From Pedobacter sp. KBS0701 (GTDB lineage: Bacteria; Bacteroidota; Bacteroidia; Sphingobacteriales; Sphingobacteriaceae): a stretch of DNA of 64,000 nucleotides. Both the position numbers and the translations under genes were made by a program. Below, in pieces: positions 37,090 to 46,823 of the stretch. Position 1 is the stretch's first letter, and the number at the start of each line of letters is the position of its first letter. The stretch lies in the NCBI RefSeq assembly GCF_005938645.2, contig NZ_CP042171.1, positions 1,426,001 through 1,490,000 on the forward strand. The letters run 5' to 3'. A model generated the notes under the pieces. It was not told where the DNA came from. It was given only the letters and a program-made list of their open reading frames with translations, and ran no database searches.

Positions 37090-37794
37090 ATGAAACGCTT
37101 GATATTTTTTATTTTTATTATTTTATGTTGGCCAGGAAAATCAGTAGCCACAGTCTCGAAAATTAAAGTTATGATAAATGATCAAGATACAACATTAAAG
37201 CAAATTTGGATGTTAAAAGAGGGTGCTCCAAAGTCTCTTTGGAATGTGAAAATCGTTCCAGCTTTCCTTAATTTTGTTTCGATTTCTAATAAGCTAATTA
37301 CTCGAGGAAGATCAAATTCAAGCGTAGCCGCGTATAGTTATCAGATTAGTAATAACGAAATTCTAACTGAAAAGGCGAAATTCAAAATTATATCCTTGTC
37401 AGTAAATAACATGGTACTGCAGATAGACAGTGATTATTACACCTATTATTCATTAAAAAGGATTGAAAAAAAAATCGATAAAACTCTACTTTTTAATGCG
37501 CTCACAAGTAAGCGAAAATGGATAATAGGGAATGATACCATAAGATTCTTTAATGTAAATGACGATATTCAATTCGGTCATGAACATGCATTTTATAAAC
37601 TTAGTGTTGACAAAGACGGGCGGAAATTTTTTGGAACCTACTATATAGATGAATTTGAAGGACATGTCTTCTTATGTTTTTTAATAGATGGAGAGTATCA
37701 AGAAAAAATTTACGAAATTATGAGCGCTACAGATAAGACCATTAGATATAAAACAATTGGGGGTGACTACATTATTGATGCTGGAATAATGTAG
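37090..37794 (+). CDS. Hypothetical secreted protein, 234 aa
   Basis: A signal peptide (MKRLIFFIFIILCWPGKSVA) is followed by a beta-rich body of unknown family, with a mid region DSDYYTYYSLKRIEKKIDKT and an end GDYIIDAGIM. There are no recognised catalytic motifs. It stands alone, between the broken methyltransferase copy and a helicase remnant. Codon use looks AT-rich, as in the neighbouring small secreted protein genes. Such orphan secreted proteins near Rhs debris are often immunity-like, which is only a guess. Confidence 0.6.
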   Translation: MKRLIFFIFIILCWPGKSVATVSKIKVMINDQDTTLKQIWMLKEGAPKSLWNVKIVPAFLNFVSISNKLITRGRSNSSVAAYSYQISNNEILTEKAKFKIISLSVNNMVLQIDSDYYTYYSLKRIEKKIDKTLLFNALTSKRKWIIGNDTIRFFNVNDDIQFGHEHAFYKLSVDKDGRKFFGTYYIDEFEGHVFLCFLIDGEYQEKIYEIMSATDKTIRYKTIGGDYIIDAGIM

Positions 37795-38044
37795 TAGAAA
37801 CCTAGCCTTATATAATCGGTCACTTCCAGGCTCTTCCCTACTTTTGGTGGTAAAATTCAATATCGATTGGGATCCTGAAGAAGTGTACGCAAGTAGTTGG
37901 TTAAAGGGATGTTTGTAACCGAAAATTTTCCTTACACAGGTCGACTACTAACAGTGGGGAGGAACCACTTCCACCGAAGTACACACCTAAATATAGACAG
38001 TCCAATTTTTTAGGTTCTTTTAATGAGCTTCTTTGTCTTCATGT

Positions 38045-38333
38045 TTATTTTGCAATAGCAGCCTCGCACGTAACCTGTTTGCAGCGAGGATAATTGCTGC
38101 ATCCCCGAAACTTTCACTTATCTGAACTTCTGGCTGTCATAATGCCGTCGCAGCTTGGGCATTTCTGCTGAGCGGTTTGTCCCTCAGCAATGCCATGGTC
38201 CTGGATAAGTTCTGCTAAGAATTTGTTCATATTATGTGGATGATATTGAAGATAGACCTGGTGGCGGGCGCGGGTCAGGGCGACATAAAACAGCCGCCTT
38301 TCCTCGGTATTTTCGAAACTGTCGCTAACATTA
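38045..38333 (-). pseudogene. C-terminal remnant of a UvrD/PcrA-type helicase with zinc ribbon
   Basis: On the minus strand the frame reads ENTEERRLFYVALTRARHQV, the motif VI region of UvrD-family helicases (VALTRA), then FLAELIQDHGIAEGQTAQ and a topoisomerase-type zinc ribbon CPSCDGIMTAR...FRGCSNYPRCKQ, with an in-frame TGA inside the ribbon and a final stop at 38045-38047. No upstream helicase body is present. It is a 3' fragment of a larger gene, probably an old mobile or recombined segment. The flanks 37795-38044 and 38334-38465 hold nothing further. Confidence 0.65.
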
Positions 38334-38465
38334 ATCCATAGGGTGTTTATTGAGATGAATAGGATAAGGCAGCAAAACTATTTAGTAGACTAATCTCCAT
38401 TCCTAAAGAGAATAAATCAAACTTTGACTCCTTTTGGTTTGTTTGATGGAAGGAATATAAATAAT

Positions 38466-38738
38466 ATGATGATGAATAGCGAAGAAAACAAAAAGGTTAG
38501 TGGCGGGCAGGGCCCGGGAAATGCCGGTAATGGAATTACTGGTGATAATACGGTTAAAAATCCTGATGATTGGACCACAGGCGGTGAGCCGATGACGGGA
38601 GCGCAGGGGTCTTATTTAAAGACGCTTTCTGATGAGGCCGGTGAGGAATTTGATGAAAACCTGACCAAATCGGAGGCTTCAAAGCGTATAGATGAACTGC
38701 AGCATAAAACCGGACGCGGCTTGGATACCGGTCAGTAA
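38466..38738 (+). CDS. DUF3072 domain protein, 90 aa
   Basis: The C-terminal half has the DUF3072 signature: NPDDWTTGGEPMTGAQGSYL, KTLSDEAGEEFDENLTKSEA, then SKRIDELQHKTGRG. The N-terminal third is Gly/Asn-rich and disordered. I chose the ATG ATG ATG at 38466; the open frame extends to an ATG at 38424. Proteins of this family are small, soluble and of unknown function, often in stress-related or accessory regions. Confidence 0.85.
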   Translation: MMMNSEENKKVSGGQGPGNAGNGITGDNTVKNPDDWTTGGEPMTGAQGSYLKTLSDEAGEEFDENLTKSEASKRIDELQHKTGRGLDTGQ

Positions 38739-38953
38739 TAGCGTAGAACAGGGATTAAATTGCTTTAATCCCTATGTTTTTTGCAAGAATACGGTGTGAT
38801 GGAATTTTCCAAAATCCGAAAAGGATTATTGTGATAAGGCACTAATTCTTTTGAAGTTGAGAATGACTTGTTACATTCTCGGTTTAACAATTAAAATAAG
38901 TTGCCATAGGCGAACCAAATGCTTGGAAAATTGTTTAATAGAAAACTGTAAAC

Positions 38954-39376
38954 ATGGAAGCCATCAAAGACCAGCTGCAGCCCAAAAAAGAAGGAGGGGA
39001 GCAAAAAGTGCTCATGGATCCTGCCGTTACCGCAGAGACCGATGAACTGGATGCTAGATTTCAGCAGGACGGGACCGGTGATGAAAAGCCGGAAGAAACA
39101 GAAAATAATTCAGCCAACAAATCACAAAACATGGAACAGTTCAGAATAGCAGTAGCAGTAGAGGGCAAAGAAAAATTGTATGACATTCGTCCGTTGGGAG
39201 ATGCCCGGTATGAAATAGCAGAAAATGGCGAAGTGATCGGAACCATTCTCTTGGATGAAAAAGATCATGCCCGTTGCGAAAGCCAGGGCTGTCTGCTTGA
39301 TCTTCCTGCATTGCATGCAGTACGCGAAAGCATACAGTCTCATGAGGGTTGGGACGATCAGCTTGGACATGCGTAG
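38954..39376 (+). CDS. Hypothetical acidic protein, 140 aa
   Basis: An acidic, disordered N-terminal half (about 1-58, rich in Glu, Asp, Gln) leads to a compact C-terminal domain of about 70 residues starting NMEQFRIAVAVEGKEKLYDI and containing YEIAENGEVIGTILLDEKDH. No signal peptide or membrane helix. I do not recognise a named family. It follows the DUF3072 gene on the same strand with a 215-base gap. The next 333 bases (39377-39709) show no gene. Confidence 0.6.
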   Translation: MEAIKDQLQPKKEGGEQKVLMDPAVTAETDELDARFQQDGTGDEKPEETENNSANKSQNMEQFRIAVAVEGKEKLYDIRPLGDARYEIAENGEVIGTILLDEKDHARCESQGCLLDLPALHAVRESIQSHEGWDDQLGHA

Positions 39377-39709
39377 CTGGTGAACCCTAGCTGCTTTCTG
39401 TCCAATTGGAAATGATAAATAAGCGCCACGAATCCGGTCCATGTACAACGTGTTTCAACTCGTTGACTTATCCTTATTTTTAGTTCATTGATGGAATTTA
39501 TCAAACCTCATTTCAAATAGTCAATAACGGTGTTAAGATTCAAACCCATAAACATTTGAGCGTATAGGATTTATTTATATCCTCACCTGGTCACGAAAAC
39601 AACCTGAATAATTGTTAAAGGCTACCTTCTAGTTTTAATCTATCATAGATAAAGCTTAATATTATATCTTTAGCACTATTATACACCCATTTTCTCCATA
39701 ATCTTCATT

Positions 39710-40792
39710 TTAGAAAACCTCGATTTTATCCGTTTTTATATAAGCCGCTTTACCATTTTCGCCTTTTAGGATTATAGTAAAACGTTTCTTTGATTCACTT
39801 ACTTTAATTACGATTTCTGCTTTAGTTGAATCCGGATGTTTTCCAAATACGGTTTTAAATGCTTCAATGCTTGATTTTTCGTTAAGATCACAACTTGCTC
39901 CATACTTCTTATTATCGATGCCAATAAATTCAAAAGTTATTCTAGTAGGTATTGCCCTTTCGGTAGCTTGGGACAGAAGAAATTTTGCAGCATCAAGTTG
40001 TTCCATTTCTCCGTTGACCATACTGATTCCAAGGTCTGTTAATGGGTTGAGCTTTGCTTTTTCCGGTAATTCAAAGACAGGTTTCCAGTTGTAACGTATC
40101 CTATGGGTATCCCATTTTCCAAAAGGAATAGGTTTACCCTTATTTTCGACCCTTACCTCTGCCGGGATGATCTGTTCACGGGTATGTACCATTTCCAGAT
40201 AATCTTTTCGCCAAAAACGGTTTTCATGGCTATCCAATCTGGCAATTTCCGATTTCGGAATTTTTATTTTTGTTCCCTGATACCGCCCTACTTCTTTCTG
40301 GACACCTGCTCCGGCTACCCAAACCACAACAATTCCGCCGGGAGCCATTCCCACGGCAATTCTATCATAATTCAAGTGCTCAGTATCCCCGCTTCCGTTC
40401 GTCACTTTTACTTCATATCCTTTGCTGAAATATGATCTTAATTTATCGCTATCAACTGGTTTATCTATCTTATAGAATTGGTTTTCCATATAAGAGATCC
40501 AAATAAAATCTAAGCGGAGCGGAAGGGTTTTAAAACCATCGTCCATTCCATTATTTATAGCACCCCACGTATTTCCGCCGGGAGTAATGCCAAAACCTAA
40601 TTCAACATGTTCTCCGCCTTCACATTCGATTCCCCCTTTATATACTTCCATCGGATATCCCAAGGCAGCTGAAGTTCCTTGTGTCCATTCATATTTTGTC
40701 ATTGCTTTTGTTTTTTGATGCTCTTTTTTTTTCCGGCATGAGATATGAATGAAGAATATCAGGCACAGTAAGTATTTAATTGATTTGTTCAT
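39710..40792 (-). CDS. DUF2931 family lipoprotein, 360 aa
   Basis: The N-terminus MNKSIKYLLCLIFFIHISCRKKK has a lipobox-like Cys19. The body begins YEWTQGTSAALGYPMEVYKGG and has LPLRLDFIWISYMENQFYKID, the recognised pattern of DUF2931 proteins, which are frequent next to Rhs-type toxin genes in Bacteroidetes. At 360 aa it is longer than typical members (about 200), with an extra C-terminal beta domain (from about 225). Its role is unknown; an immunity function is suspected for the family from context only. Confidence 0.8.
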   Translation of the reverse strand: MNKSIKYLLCLIFFIHISCRKKKEHQKTKAMTKYEWTQGTSAALGYPMEVYKGGIECEGGEHVELGFGITPGGNTWGAINNGMDDGFKTLPLRLDFIWISYMENQFYKIDKPVDSDKLRSYFSKGYEVKVTNGSGDTEHLNYDRIAVGMAPGGIVVVWVAGAGVQKEVGRYQGTKIKIPKSEIARLDSHENRFWRKDYLEMVHTREQIIPAEVRVENKGKPIPFGKWDTHRIRYNWKPVFELPEKAKLNPLTDLGISMVNGEMEQLDAAKFLLSQATERAIPTRITFEFIGIDNKKYGASCDLNEKSSIEAFKTVFGKHPDSTKAEIVIKVSESKKRFTIILKGENGKAAYIKTDKIEVF

Positions 40793-40881
40793 TGTATAGG
40801 TAAATTGTTCTTTAATACACCTGTAAATCTGGATTTTTGATTTATTTCATTTGTTGCCAAAAACCAGTTTCGACTAAAAGT

Positions 40882-40910
40882 AGAGATTTTTCGCTGTATC
40901 AGAAATCTCT
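40882..40910. promoter_or_regulatory. Short palindrome in a divergent intergenic region
   Basis: AGAGATTT (40882-40889) and AAATCTCT (40903-40910) form an 8-bp inverted repeat with a 13-base spacer between the divergent genes starting at 40792 and 40998. It could be an operator or part of a leader hairpin. No bound regulator is evident. Confidence 0.25.
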
Positions 40911-40997
40911 GCCTTTGCACAATTGATCAATGGATGGTAAAAGTTAGGTTAAAAAACAGTAAAATTACATCTGTAAAACTCAATATACAGATTAATC

Positions 40998-41474
40998 ATG
41001 GGCCAAAATATTCTTTACAATACATTCAATTCGCTGACAGATCTATCCATAATAAGCCGAAATAAAAAGTGCAAAAGGGATGGCAAAAAAAGTTCAAATT
41101 CAAGAGTCGGGATTACCTGCTACCTGATCTTCCAGTTTTTGTTGATTTCTCATTTTGCAAGTTCTCAAAATATCGCCGGAAATTATTATTCGGTTGAGAC
41201 TAAATGCAAACTTGGCCTTAAGATAAATAGTGCCAACCATTTCGTTTTTGATCTCGGTAATGGAAAAACAATCAAAGGAAATGTAAAAATTTCAAAGGCA
41301 GATAATGCTATCTATCTTGATTTTAATGAGATAAGTTCAATGCTTGAAAAGGATACCATTTATATTCAAAACTCAGGTAATTCGATGAATCAATATGTAA
41401 ATTTTAAAAAATGTAATGAAAAGTATATTCGTTTGGTTAAAAGAGGTAAAGTTAAAAACCTGGAAACCTTATAA
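40998..41474 (+). CDS. Hypothetical secreted protein, 158 aa
   Basis: After a basic N-terminal stretch (residues 1-35), a hydrophobic segment ITCYLIFQFLLISHFASSQ acts as a signal peptide, ending near Gln55. The mature 100 residues are beta-rich (YYSVETKCKLGLKINSANHF, VFDLGNGKTIKGNVKI) and basic at the end. The style resembles Bacteroidetes 'copper resistance/META-like' small secreted proteins, but no family is certain. The start may lie further downstream than ATG 40998, since the signal peptide begins late. Confidence 0.5.
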   Translation: MGQNILYNTFNSLTDLSIISRNKKCKRDGKKSSNSRVGITCYLIFQFLLISHFASSQNIAGNYYSVETKCKLGLKINSANHFVFDLGNGKTIKGNVKISKADNAIYLDFNEISSMLEKDTIYIQNSGNSMNQYVNFKKCNEKYIRLVKRGKVKNLETL

Positions 41475-41662
41475 GCTGTCCTCAAGCTTAGATTTCAAGA
41501 ATGTACTCGATTTAAAAAAATGAATAAATTATTCCATTTTCGGCGGATTATAAACAGTCTTGCAACTTATGAACCATTACGTGGTTGATCTTGCAATTAA
41601 TCCAATGCATTTTATTGGATTACAAAATAAATTTGTCTTTATTTAAGGTTAAATTTTTATAT

Positions 41663-42724
41663 ATGTCTCGTATCCAATTATATAGTGTTGGAATTATTTA
41701 TTTGAATATTTGTTTATCAGGCTGTGGAACAAAGGATATGAAGGCTGATCAATTGCCCCAAAAATTTTTAAGATGTCAAACCATTTTCCATGCATGAAAA
41801 ACGACAATGAAACTGCTGGTGGAAAGTACCCAGCCGGTTCAATCATTTATTAGCGATGAGCATAATATCATCTTGTACACTGTGACAAAGACGACAGAAA
41901 ATAAATTCTACAAAATCAACCCGAGAGGTGTGGTCATTGATTCGCTGGTATTAGTGGATAGTCCATTCAATATTGCTTTTATAAGAGGCGTTATCATCAA
42001 TAAGGTGAAGTATCAGTATTATAAATGGGTTAGCAATGGCAACAAGCAACCTTTTTACATTTTATTTAAAACATGAATTTCAGAGATAGTGCAGCAGCCC
42101 AGCAGAAACAACTTGACAATATTCTTCAAAATGGAAAAGACATATGTGCAGATTACCAGGTGGAAGATCCGGCACCAAAGAAGAGAACCAGTGAAGGCAT
42201 TCATACCGTTACATCAATAAAGCCCTTCGCTATCCTGACCTGTTTTTTGCAAAACAAATGTTTTCAGTTTTACACCGATTTAAATACATATAAGTATTTT
42301 ACTTCGTATGATATGGAAAAGCTCCTTTTGAACAGTCTATTTAAAGTGATCGATTCCCGGTTAAATAAAAAAATCATTCCCTCAAAAAACATCCGGTACT
42401 GTTATTATCAGAAGCTAAAATCTGAAAAGGTCAGATTTTCCGGCGGGGGTGGAAATGCACCTGGTTTTGATAAAGAGATATATCACGGAAACCTATATTC
42501 TGACATTATCTTTAAGACTGATACCATAAGGCTTAAAGAATTTTTTTACCTCTCCGAGGATTGGCAACAGTCGTCCGTTGAATTTGATGGCAAAAATATA
42601 GCGACGCTGACAAAAAATAAAGAGCAGCCCCTATGGTTATAGAAGGCTATGGGTATTATATCAATCCAAGGCTCCATTATGCACTGCTTAGTTATGATGA
42701 CAAAACTATTTATCTCATCAAATA
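41663..42724 (+). pseudogene. Broken lipoprotein gene (one nonsense codon, two frameshifts)
   Basis: ATG 41663 begins a lipoprotein signal (YLNICLSGCGTKD). An in-frame TGA at 41795-41797 interrupts it, and the same frame resumes at once (KTTMKLLVESTQPVQSFISD) up to 42076. A four-base ATGA overlap then passes to a frame of 189 codons (MNFRDSAAAQQKQLDNIL), and near 42630 another shift restores GYGYYINPRLHYALLSYDDK and a stop at 42724. Read through, it would be one secreted protein of about 350 aa of unknown family. Three lesions make it non-functional. Confidence 0.55.
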
Positions 42725-42999
42725 AAGGCATGCAATATGCTACTCATCAGGGCATCACTTGCGTTGGTAAAACATGTGCTGGCAAGGTGAAGATAAAGCG
42801 AAGATCCGTTATCAATAGCTACAAAAACAATAGGCGGGAAACCGTGAAGAGATAATTAGTTCAGGGTGATCCAAGGATACAAAGAAAATTTACCTGCCAG
42901 AACAGGGTTAGAAAAGTATGGAGCTGACTAATAGAAAATAACAGCGTATGATCATTACTTGGATGAAAAAATAGTAATTAATAAAATTAAGATATATAA

Positions 43000-43476
43000 A
43001 TGATGTGTGTACATTTAACAAAAAACCTGATTGGCTTTTTTACATTGATGACTTTAGTAAGTTGTTTTGATAAAAAGCAGGAATTTATTTCCCTTGATCA
43101 TATGACATTTACAAATTCCTATTATAAAAACGATGTAAAGATTTCCTTCTATGTTTTAATAGCCAACCCTATTGCTGATGAAATAGAACTTAAAAATTCC
43201 ATTGCAGAATATGTCAATGGCAGGTTGGGCAGCAATAAGTTCATGAAAGATACAAAAGTACATTCCCTCAATTTCGTATTCTATAAAAAAACAGCAAACA
43301 CATCCTATTTCACCGAAAACATTGAAAGCCATGATGCATTGAATACCAATGAAATATCCCGTTATAAAGACGATTATATAGCCAACTATTACGTGGTCAA
43401 ATGTGATGGCGGGTTTACTAATAAATTATATTTGTTTGATAGGGGTGAGCAGGTTATCTCCAACAGTTGCAAGTAA
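43000..43476 (+). CDS. Hypothetical lipoprotein, 158 aa
   Basis: The N-terminus has a lipoprotein signal with lipobox TLVSC (Cys23). The mature part is soluble, with KISFYVLIANPIADEIELKN and a later FVFYKKTANTSYFTENIESH that recalls small 'immunity-type' lipoproteins. No family assigned. It stops 20 bases before the convergent end of the next lipoprotein gene. The 275 bases upstream of it have no gene. Confidence 0.6.
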   Translation: MMCVHLTKNLIGFFTLMTLVSCFDKKQEFISLDHMTFTNSYYKNDVKISFYVLIANPIADEIELKNSIAEYVNGRLGSNKFMKDTKVHSLNFVFYKKTANTSYFTENIESHDALNTNEISRYKDDYIANYYVVKCDGGFTNKLYLFDRGEQVISNSCK

Positions 43477-43496
43477 AAGCAGTTTATTTAATATCG

Positions 43497-44144
43497 TTAT
43501 CCTGCTATCCTATGTTTAAGAAACTTCATTTTATTATCTTCAAATTTAAAGGTCCACATTTGCGCATATTCATCACATACCTCTTCTTCATCAGGGTGTG
43601 CTTTTCTATAATCATCATTTGAGTTTGTGCCATAAGAAATATTGATTTCATTATTTTTAATGTGAATAGTATACAGGTGATAACAGCCCTCATCTTTCAC
43701 CTTATTCTCAAAATAAATTTTATCTTTTTTCTCTAAATCATTTGTATTTAAATGATTGAATAAATTAATTAATTCAATCATATCCGTTTTTTCATAAATC
43801 GTTTTAAACGAATTGGTGAACATCTTTTTGGTAATAGCACCATTATTTACGCTACGTTCGGCATCGAAAATGCTATCTACTTCAAAAAAATTAACAGTGC
43901 TATCTGCCAAAGGAAAGTCAAAAAAACTTAAGATGACAGTTTCATCCTCTTTTGCTATCGCATCACTGAATTTATTGAGTTCGATGATTATTTTTTCGCG
44001 TTCTGTATTACTTGCAGGGCCGTGATTTGGCTTTACAACGGCAGCGATATCAGGCTTGACTTCCGGTTTCTGTTTTTCTTTGCGATCCGTATGGCAAGAC
44101 AAAAGAATGATTGATAGAAGGCTTAATAAAAGATTTCTTTGCAC
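43497..44144 (-). CDS. Hypothetical lipoprotein, 215 aa
   Basis: A lipoprotein signal (MQRNLLLSLLSIILLSC, Cys17) is followed by a charged linker (HTDRKEKQKPEVKPDI) and a soluble domain of about 150 residues with FSDAIAKEDETVILSFFDFP near residue 60-80, a pattern seen in SnoaL/NTF2-like or DUF4348-type lipoproteins, and a C-terminal YAQMWTFKFEDNKMKFLKH. This would be a surface or periplasmic protein of unknown role. It heads a minus-strand group that includes the two following secreted proteins. Confidence 0.6.
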   Translation of the reverse strand: MQRNLLLSLLSIILLSCHTDRKEKQKPEVKPDIAAVVKPNHGPASNTEREKIIIELNKFSDAIAKEDETVILSFFDFPLADSTVNFFEVDSIFDAERSVNNGAITKKMFTNSFKTIYEKTDMIELINLFNHLNTNDLEKKDKIYFENKVKDEGCYHLYTIHIKNNEINISYGTNSNDDYRKAHPDEEEVCDEYAQMWTFKFEDNKMKFLKHRIAG

Positions 44145-44206
44145 TACAATAACAGCTTTAATGTATGTGAATGTTGAGTTTATAAATGACCACGTTGAAT
44201 ATAAGC

Positions 44207-44359
44207 TTATCTGATGATTTTCAAGCTTTGTGTCCCTTTTGCAATATATAATAACATATCAATAAATGTTTTTTTATTCATCCCAGATTTGTCCATGTCT
44301 TCATATCCTAATAAAGATTCTCCGCGATTAACACCTTGTTTTGGTTCTAGTCTAACCAT
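44207..44359 (-). CDS. Small ORF, 50 aa, possible toxin-tail remnant
   Basis: ATG at 44359 opens 50 codons reading MVRLEPKQGVNRGESLLGYE and ending KGTQSLKIIR. It is soluble and has no signal. Its frame extends upstream a few codons into the end of the next gene without a better start. It could be a genuine small gene or the last piece of a longer toxin-like protein. No family recognised. Confidence 0.3.
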   Translation of the reverse strand: MVRLEPKQGVNRGESLLGYEDMDKSGMNKKTFIDMLLYIAKGTQSLKIIR

Positions 44360-44375
44360 TCTGTTATTGAAATGA

Positions 44376-45485
44376 TCACTTTTTCCTTATAATGTAGATC
44401 CCTTTTTTTCCATTATCATGAAAATTGGTGCTGTAATCATATGCAAGAAAACATATATCACTGTTTTTTGTAAATATTTCTGGTAACTGAAAAAGATGTA
44501 AATCAGTTTGCGGACTTTCTCCAAAACTGTTGTACTGATAGGCTACGCTTTTAAAATGCAAAATGTCATCATTTAAATTTAGTTCATAATATGCGGTACC
44601 ATAAAAAGTAGAAGGTATGCCTGGATTAAAATATCCTTCTTTTGTAGAACTTTCCTTTGCAAAGGCCTCGGTCTTGATATTGCCACTGTCTTTGTATTTT
44701 AAGGATTGGTCTGGGAAGAAAGAAAAATCGGAGTTATAAGTGCTGATATAGCTATCCTTAAAACGAAGGGAGTTTGAATAGACCCCTTTGTGTGCATCTT
44801 TCAGGAAATGCGCCTCATGCCATTTATGCGGTACATTTTTGCCATTAATTTTACAGATAATTTCTGAACCATCAGCATATATTCCTCCAGCAGATGAGTT
44901 TATAGAGGTATATAGTTTTGTCCATTTTCCAGCTATTTGGAAATAAACGCATTGGGCAGAGGCCTGATCGGTATGCCATCCGTAAAGTACAACTTCTGAT
45001 TGCTTGTAATTTTTCTCAAATATTTCAACCCATTGATTGCCTTGCATGGAATTGTCTTCATTTAATACTTCATTATAGGGAAGTGGTGCAGGATGATCTG
45101 CAGATATATCATAAATACCATCTGCGCCAATGGCAAAACAGTTAATCGTTTCTAAAAATTTAAACTGGCTATTTTCATCAATATTCAGTTCGAAAATCTT
45201 ATGGCCTTTTGCGTCAATTTTTATGGGATTATAATAACCGAGTTTTTTAAAGTTATTGATTAATACGAAGTTTTTATCCGGAAAATACAAAATCTCAGCA
45301 TTACTAGTTTGGGTGGCCCTGTATAGCAAATGTTTATCCGAATTTAGACCGTTTCGCAGTTCTGGATAATTCTTATATTGATTGTAACGTATTAATAATC
45401 GAGGTGACAAATTAATCGTAGTAAGTTTATTTAACCCGATAATGATTACGAAAAGAGATAGTAATATGAGCCACATTTTTTTCAT
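44376..45485 (-). CDS. Hypothetical exported protein, 369 aa
   Basis: A single N-terminal membrane helix (MKKMWLILLSLFVIIIGLNK) anchors or exports the protein. The body is beta-rich with repeated 'fKfLETINCFAIGADGIYDI', VVLYGWHTDQASAQCVYFQI and 'TYNSDFSFFPDQSL' stretches that suggest a beta-propeller-like or DKNYY-type fold (cf. DKNYY family: 'V...yn.d..tFefl......g.AkDk..vyy'). That match is tentative. It is followed downstream by a 50-aa frame and lies 46 bases from the next gene on the same strand. Confidence 0.6.
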   Translation of the reverse strand: MKKMWLILLSLFVIIIGLNKLTTINLSPRLLIRYNQYKNYPELRNGLNSDKHLLYRATQTSNAEILYFPDKNFVLINNFKKLGYYNPIKIDAKGHKIFELNIDENSQFKFLETINCFAIGADGIYDISADHPAPLPYNEVLNEDNSMQGNQWVEIFEKNYKQSEVVLYGWHTDQASAQCVYFQIAGKWTKLYTSINSSAGGIYADGSEIICKINGKNVPHKWHEAHFLKDAHKGVYSNSLRFKDSYISTYNSDFSFFPDQSLKYKDSGNIKTEAFAKESSTKEGYFNPGIPSTFYGTAYYELNLNDDILHFKSVAYQYNSFGESPQTDLHLFQLPEIFTKNSDICFLAYDYSTNFHDNGKKGIYIIRKK

Positions 45486-45531
45486 CGTTGAAGTTTTACA
45501 GATAGTATCTTAAAAAAGTTATTAATTGCTG

Positions 45532-46620
45532 TTATTTTCGGATCAACATCCTTCCTGGAATCGTTCGTATCCAGACATTATTTTTCCCAAAAAAAGCAAT
45601 GTCACGTATTTTTCCCTGATCAAGTTTTTCCACTTGCCAGCTTTTCCCGTTATTTTCACTTCTATAATATTCTCCCGTCTGGTTATCAACAATGATAAAA
45701 AAGCAGTTGTCGAAAATCCATACATCATTAATGTTGTTGCCAGGAACAGGAAAACTGATTGGATAAAGATCACCCCAGGCGTCTTGTTTTTTAAATAGTG
45801 TGATTCTTTTAGCAGCATTCTGGGTTACGAAATACAAGTTCTGCCGGTTATCCAGCAAAACCGAAAAAGCAAGATTAGGCAGATTTAACGGCATTTCTTG
45901 CATTTCATCGTTTTCGAGATTCACGCTCATATAACTTGTTCTTTTTTCAGTAAGAAAGTACAGCACCCCCTTATTCGTAATTGCAAAATCCATCGTTTGA
46001 TGCGCTTTTGGAATTTTGAACTTTTTCCATGTTTTTCCTCCGTTATCGGTTTTTATGAACTTAATTGAATCATAGTTGTAGCCTCTCAGTCCCATCGTTG
46101 CCATGCCCTTTTCTGCCGTCCAAAAATGAATTTCATCAATAGCTTCCGTTGTATCGTAAATCTCTTCCCAGGTGTTTCCTTTATCATAGGATTTGTGCAA
46201 ATGGGAATGTTGCCGGTCGGCTGACCTGCCATGATAAGATCTTCTCAGCGCGAATAGCGTTTTTCCTATAGATATAAAATCTATGATTTCTCCTTTTCCA
46301 AATCCCTGTTCGACCCATTGATGACCACTATCTCTAGTCATTAGAACCACCGCATCCTTATTAAATTCGGCCTGTATTGCCGTTAATTTTTTTTTATCGA
46401 TGACCTCAAAATTGTTATAGGTTCCACATAAAAAACCAATACGCTCATCAATAAACTTAAATTTGTAAAAACGGTAATCGGTCGCAATTCCGGGATTGTA
46501 TTCACTTTTTTCAGTCCCCTTGGTTTCTATTTCTTTCCAATGCATGTCTGGTGATCCTGTGCAGCTCCAGATACTACTCATAAGGCAGATTATTACTGGT
46601 ATTCTCTTTATGTTCATCAT
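45532..46620 (-). CDS. BNR/YCF48-like repeat lipoprotein, 362 aa
   Basis: A lipoprotein-type start with a Cys in [10 protein letters not shown] (Cys20) is followed by four or more BNR-type repeats: [38 protein letters not shown] and [13 protein letters not shown], each with the S-x-D/N-x-G-x-x-W core. Such repeats form the blades of a beta-propeller as in sialidases and YCF48. There is no sialidase catalytic arginine triad that I can see, so it is probably a binding or structural propeller. It is in the same orientation as the neighbouring secreted-protein genes. Confidence 0.75.
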   Translation of the reverse strand: MMNIKRIPVIICLMSSIWSCTGSPDMHWKEIETKGTEKSEYNPGIATDYRFYKFKFIDERIGFLCGTYNNFEVIDKKKLTAIQAEFNKDAVVLMTRDSGHQWVEQGFGKGEIIDFISIGKTLFALRRSYHGRSADRQHSHLHKSYDKGNTWEEIYDTTEAIDEIHFWTAEKGMATMGLRGYNYDSIKFIKTDNGGKTWKKFKIPKAHQTMDFAITNKGVLYFLTEKRTSYMSVNLENDEMQEMPLNLPNLAFSVLLDNRQNLYFVTQNAAKRITLFKKQDAWGDLYPISFPVPGNNINDVWIFDNCFFIIVDNQTGEYYRSENNGKSWQVEKLDQGKIRDIAFFGKNNVWIRTIPGRMLIRK

Positions 46621-46823
46621 AACCTACATTTCTGTTGAACAGTCTTGTTTACGGGTTTTCAAATTAAGTATGTTAAGATATTTATTTAGCCCATTGATTA
46701 AATTCGAAGTTTTCCCTTTAGCCCATATGTGCACCATATAGCACTTATCCTTTCAAGAAGATTAAGATGTAGCAGTATAATAATTATTTATCTATGCTCT
46801 ACATAACCTGTGCATAGGGTCAG

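Noticed and set aside
38851..39045. 64-codon frame before the 140-aa acidic protein
   Set aside because: It is read in a different frame over the start of a better gene and has Cys/His/Arg composition without a motif, so it is probably a shadow.
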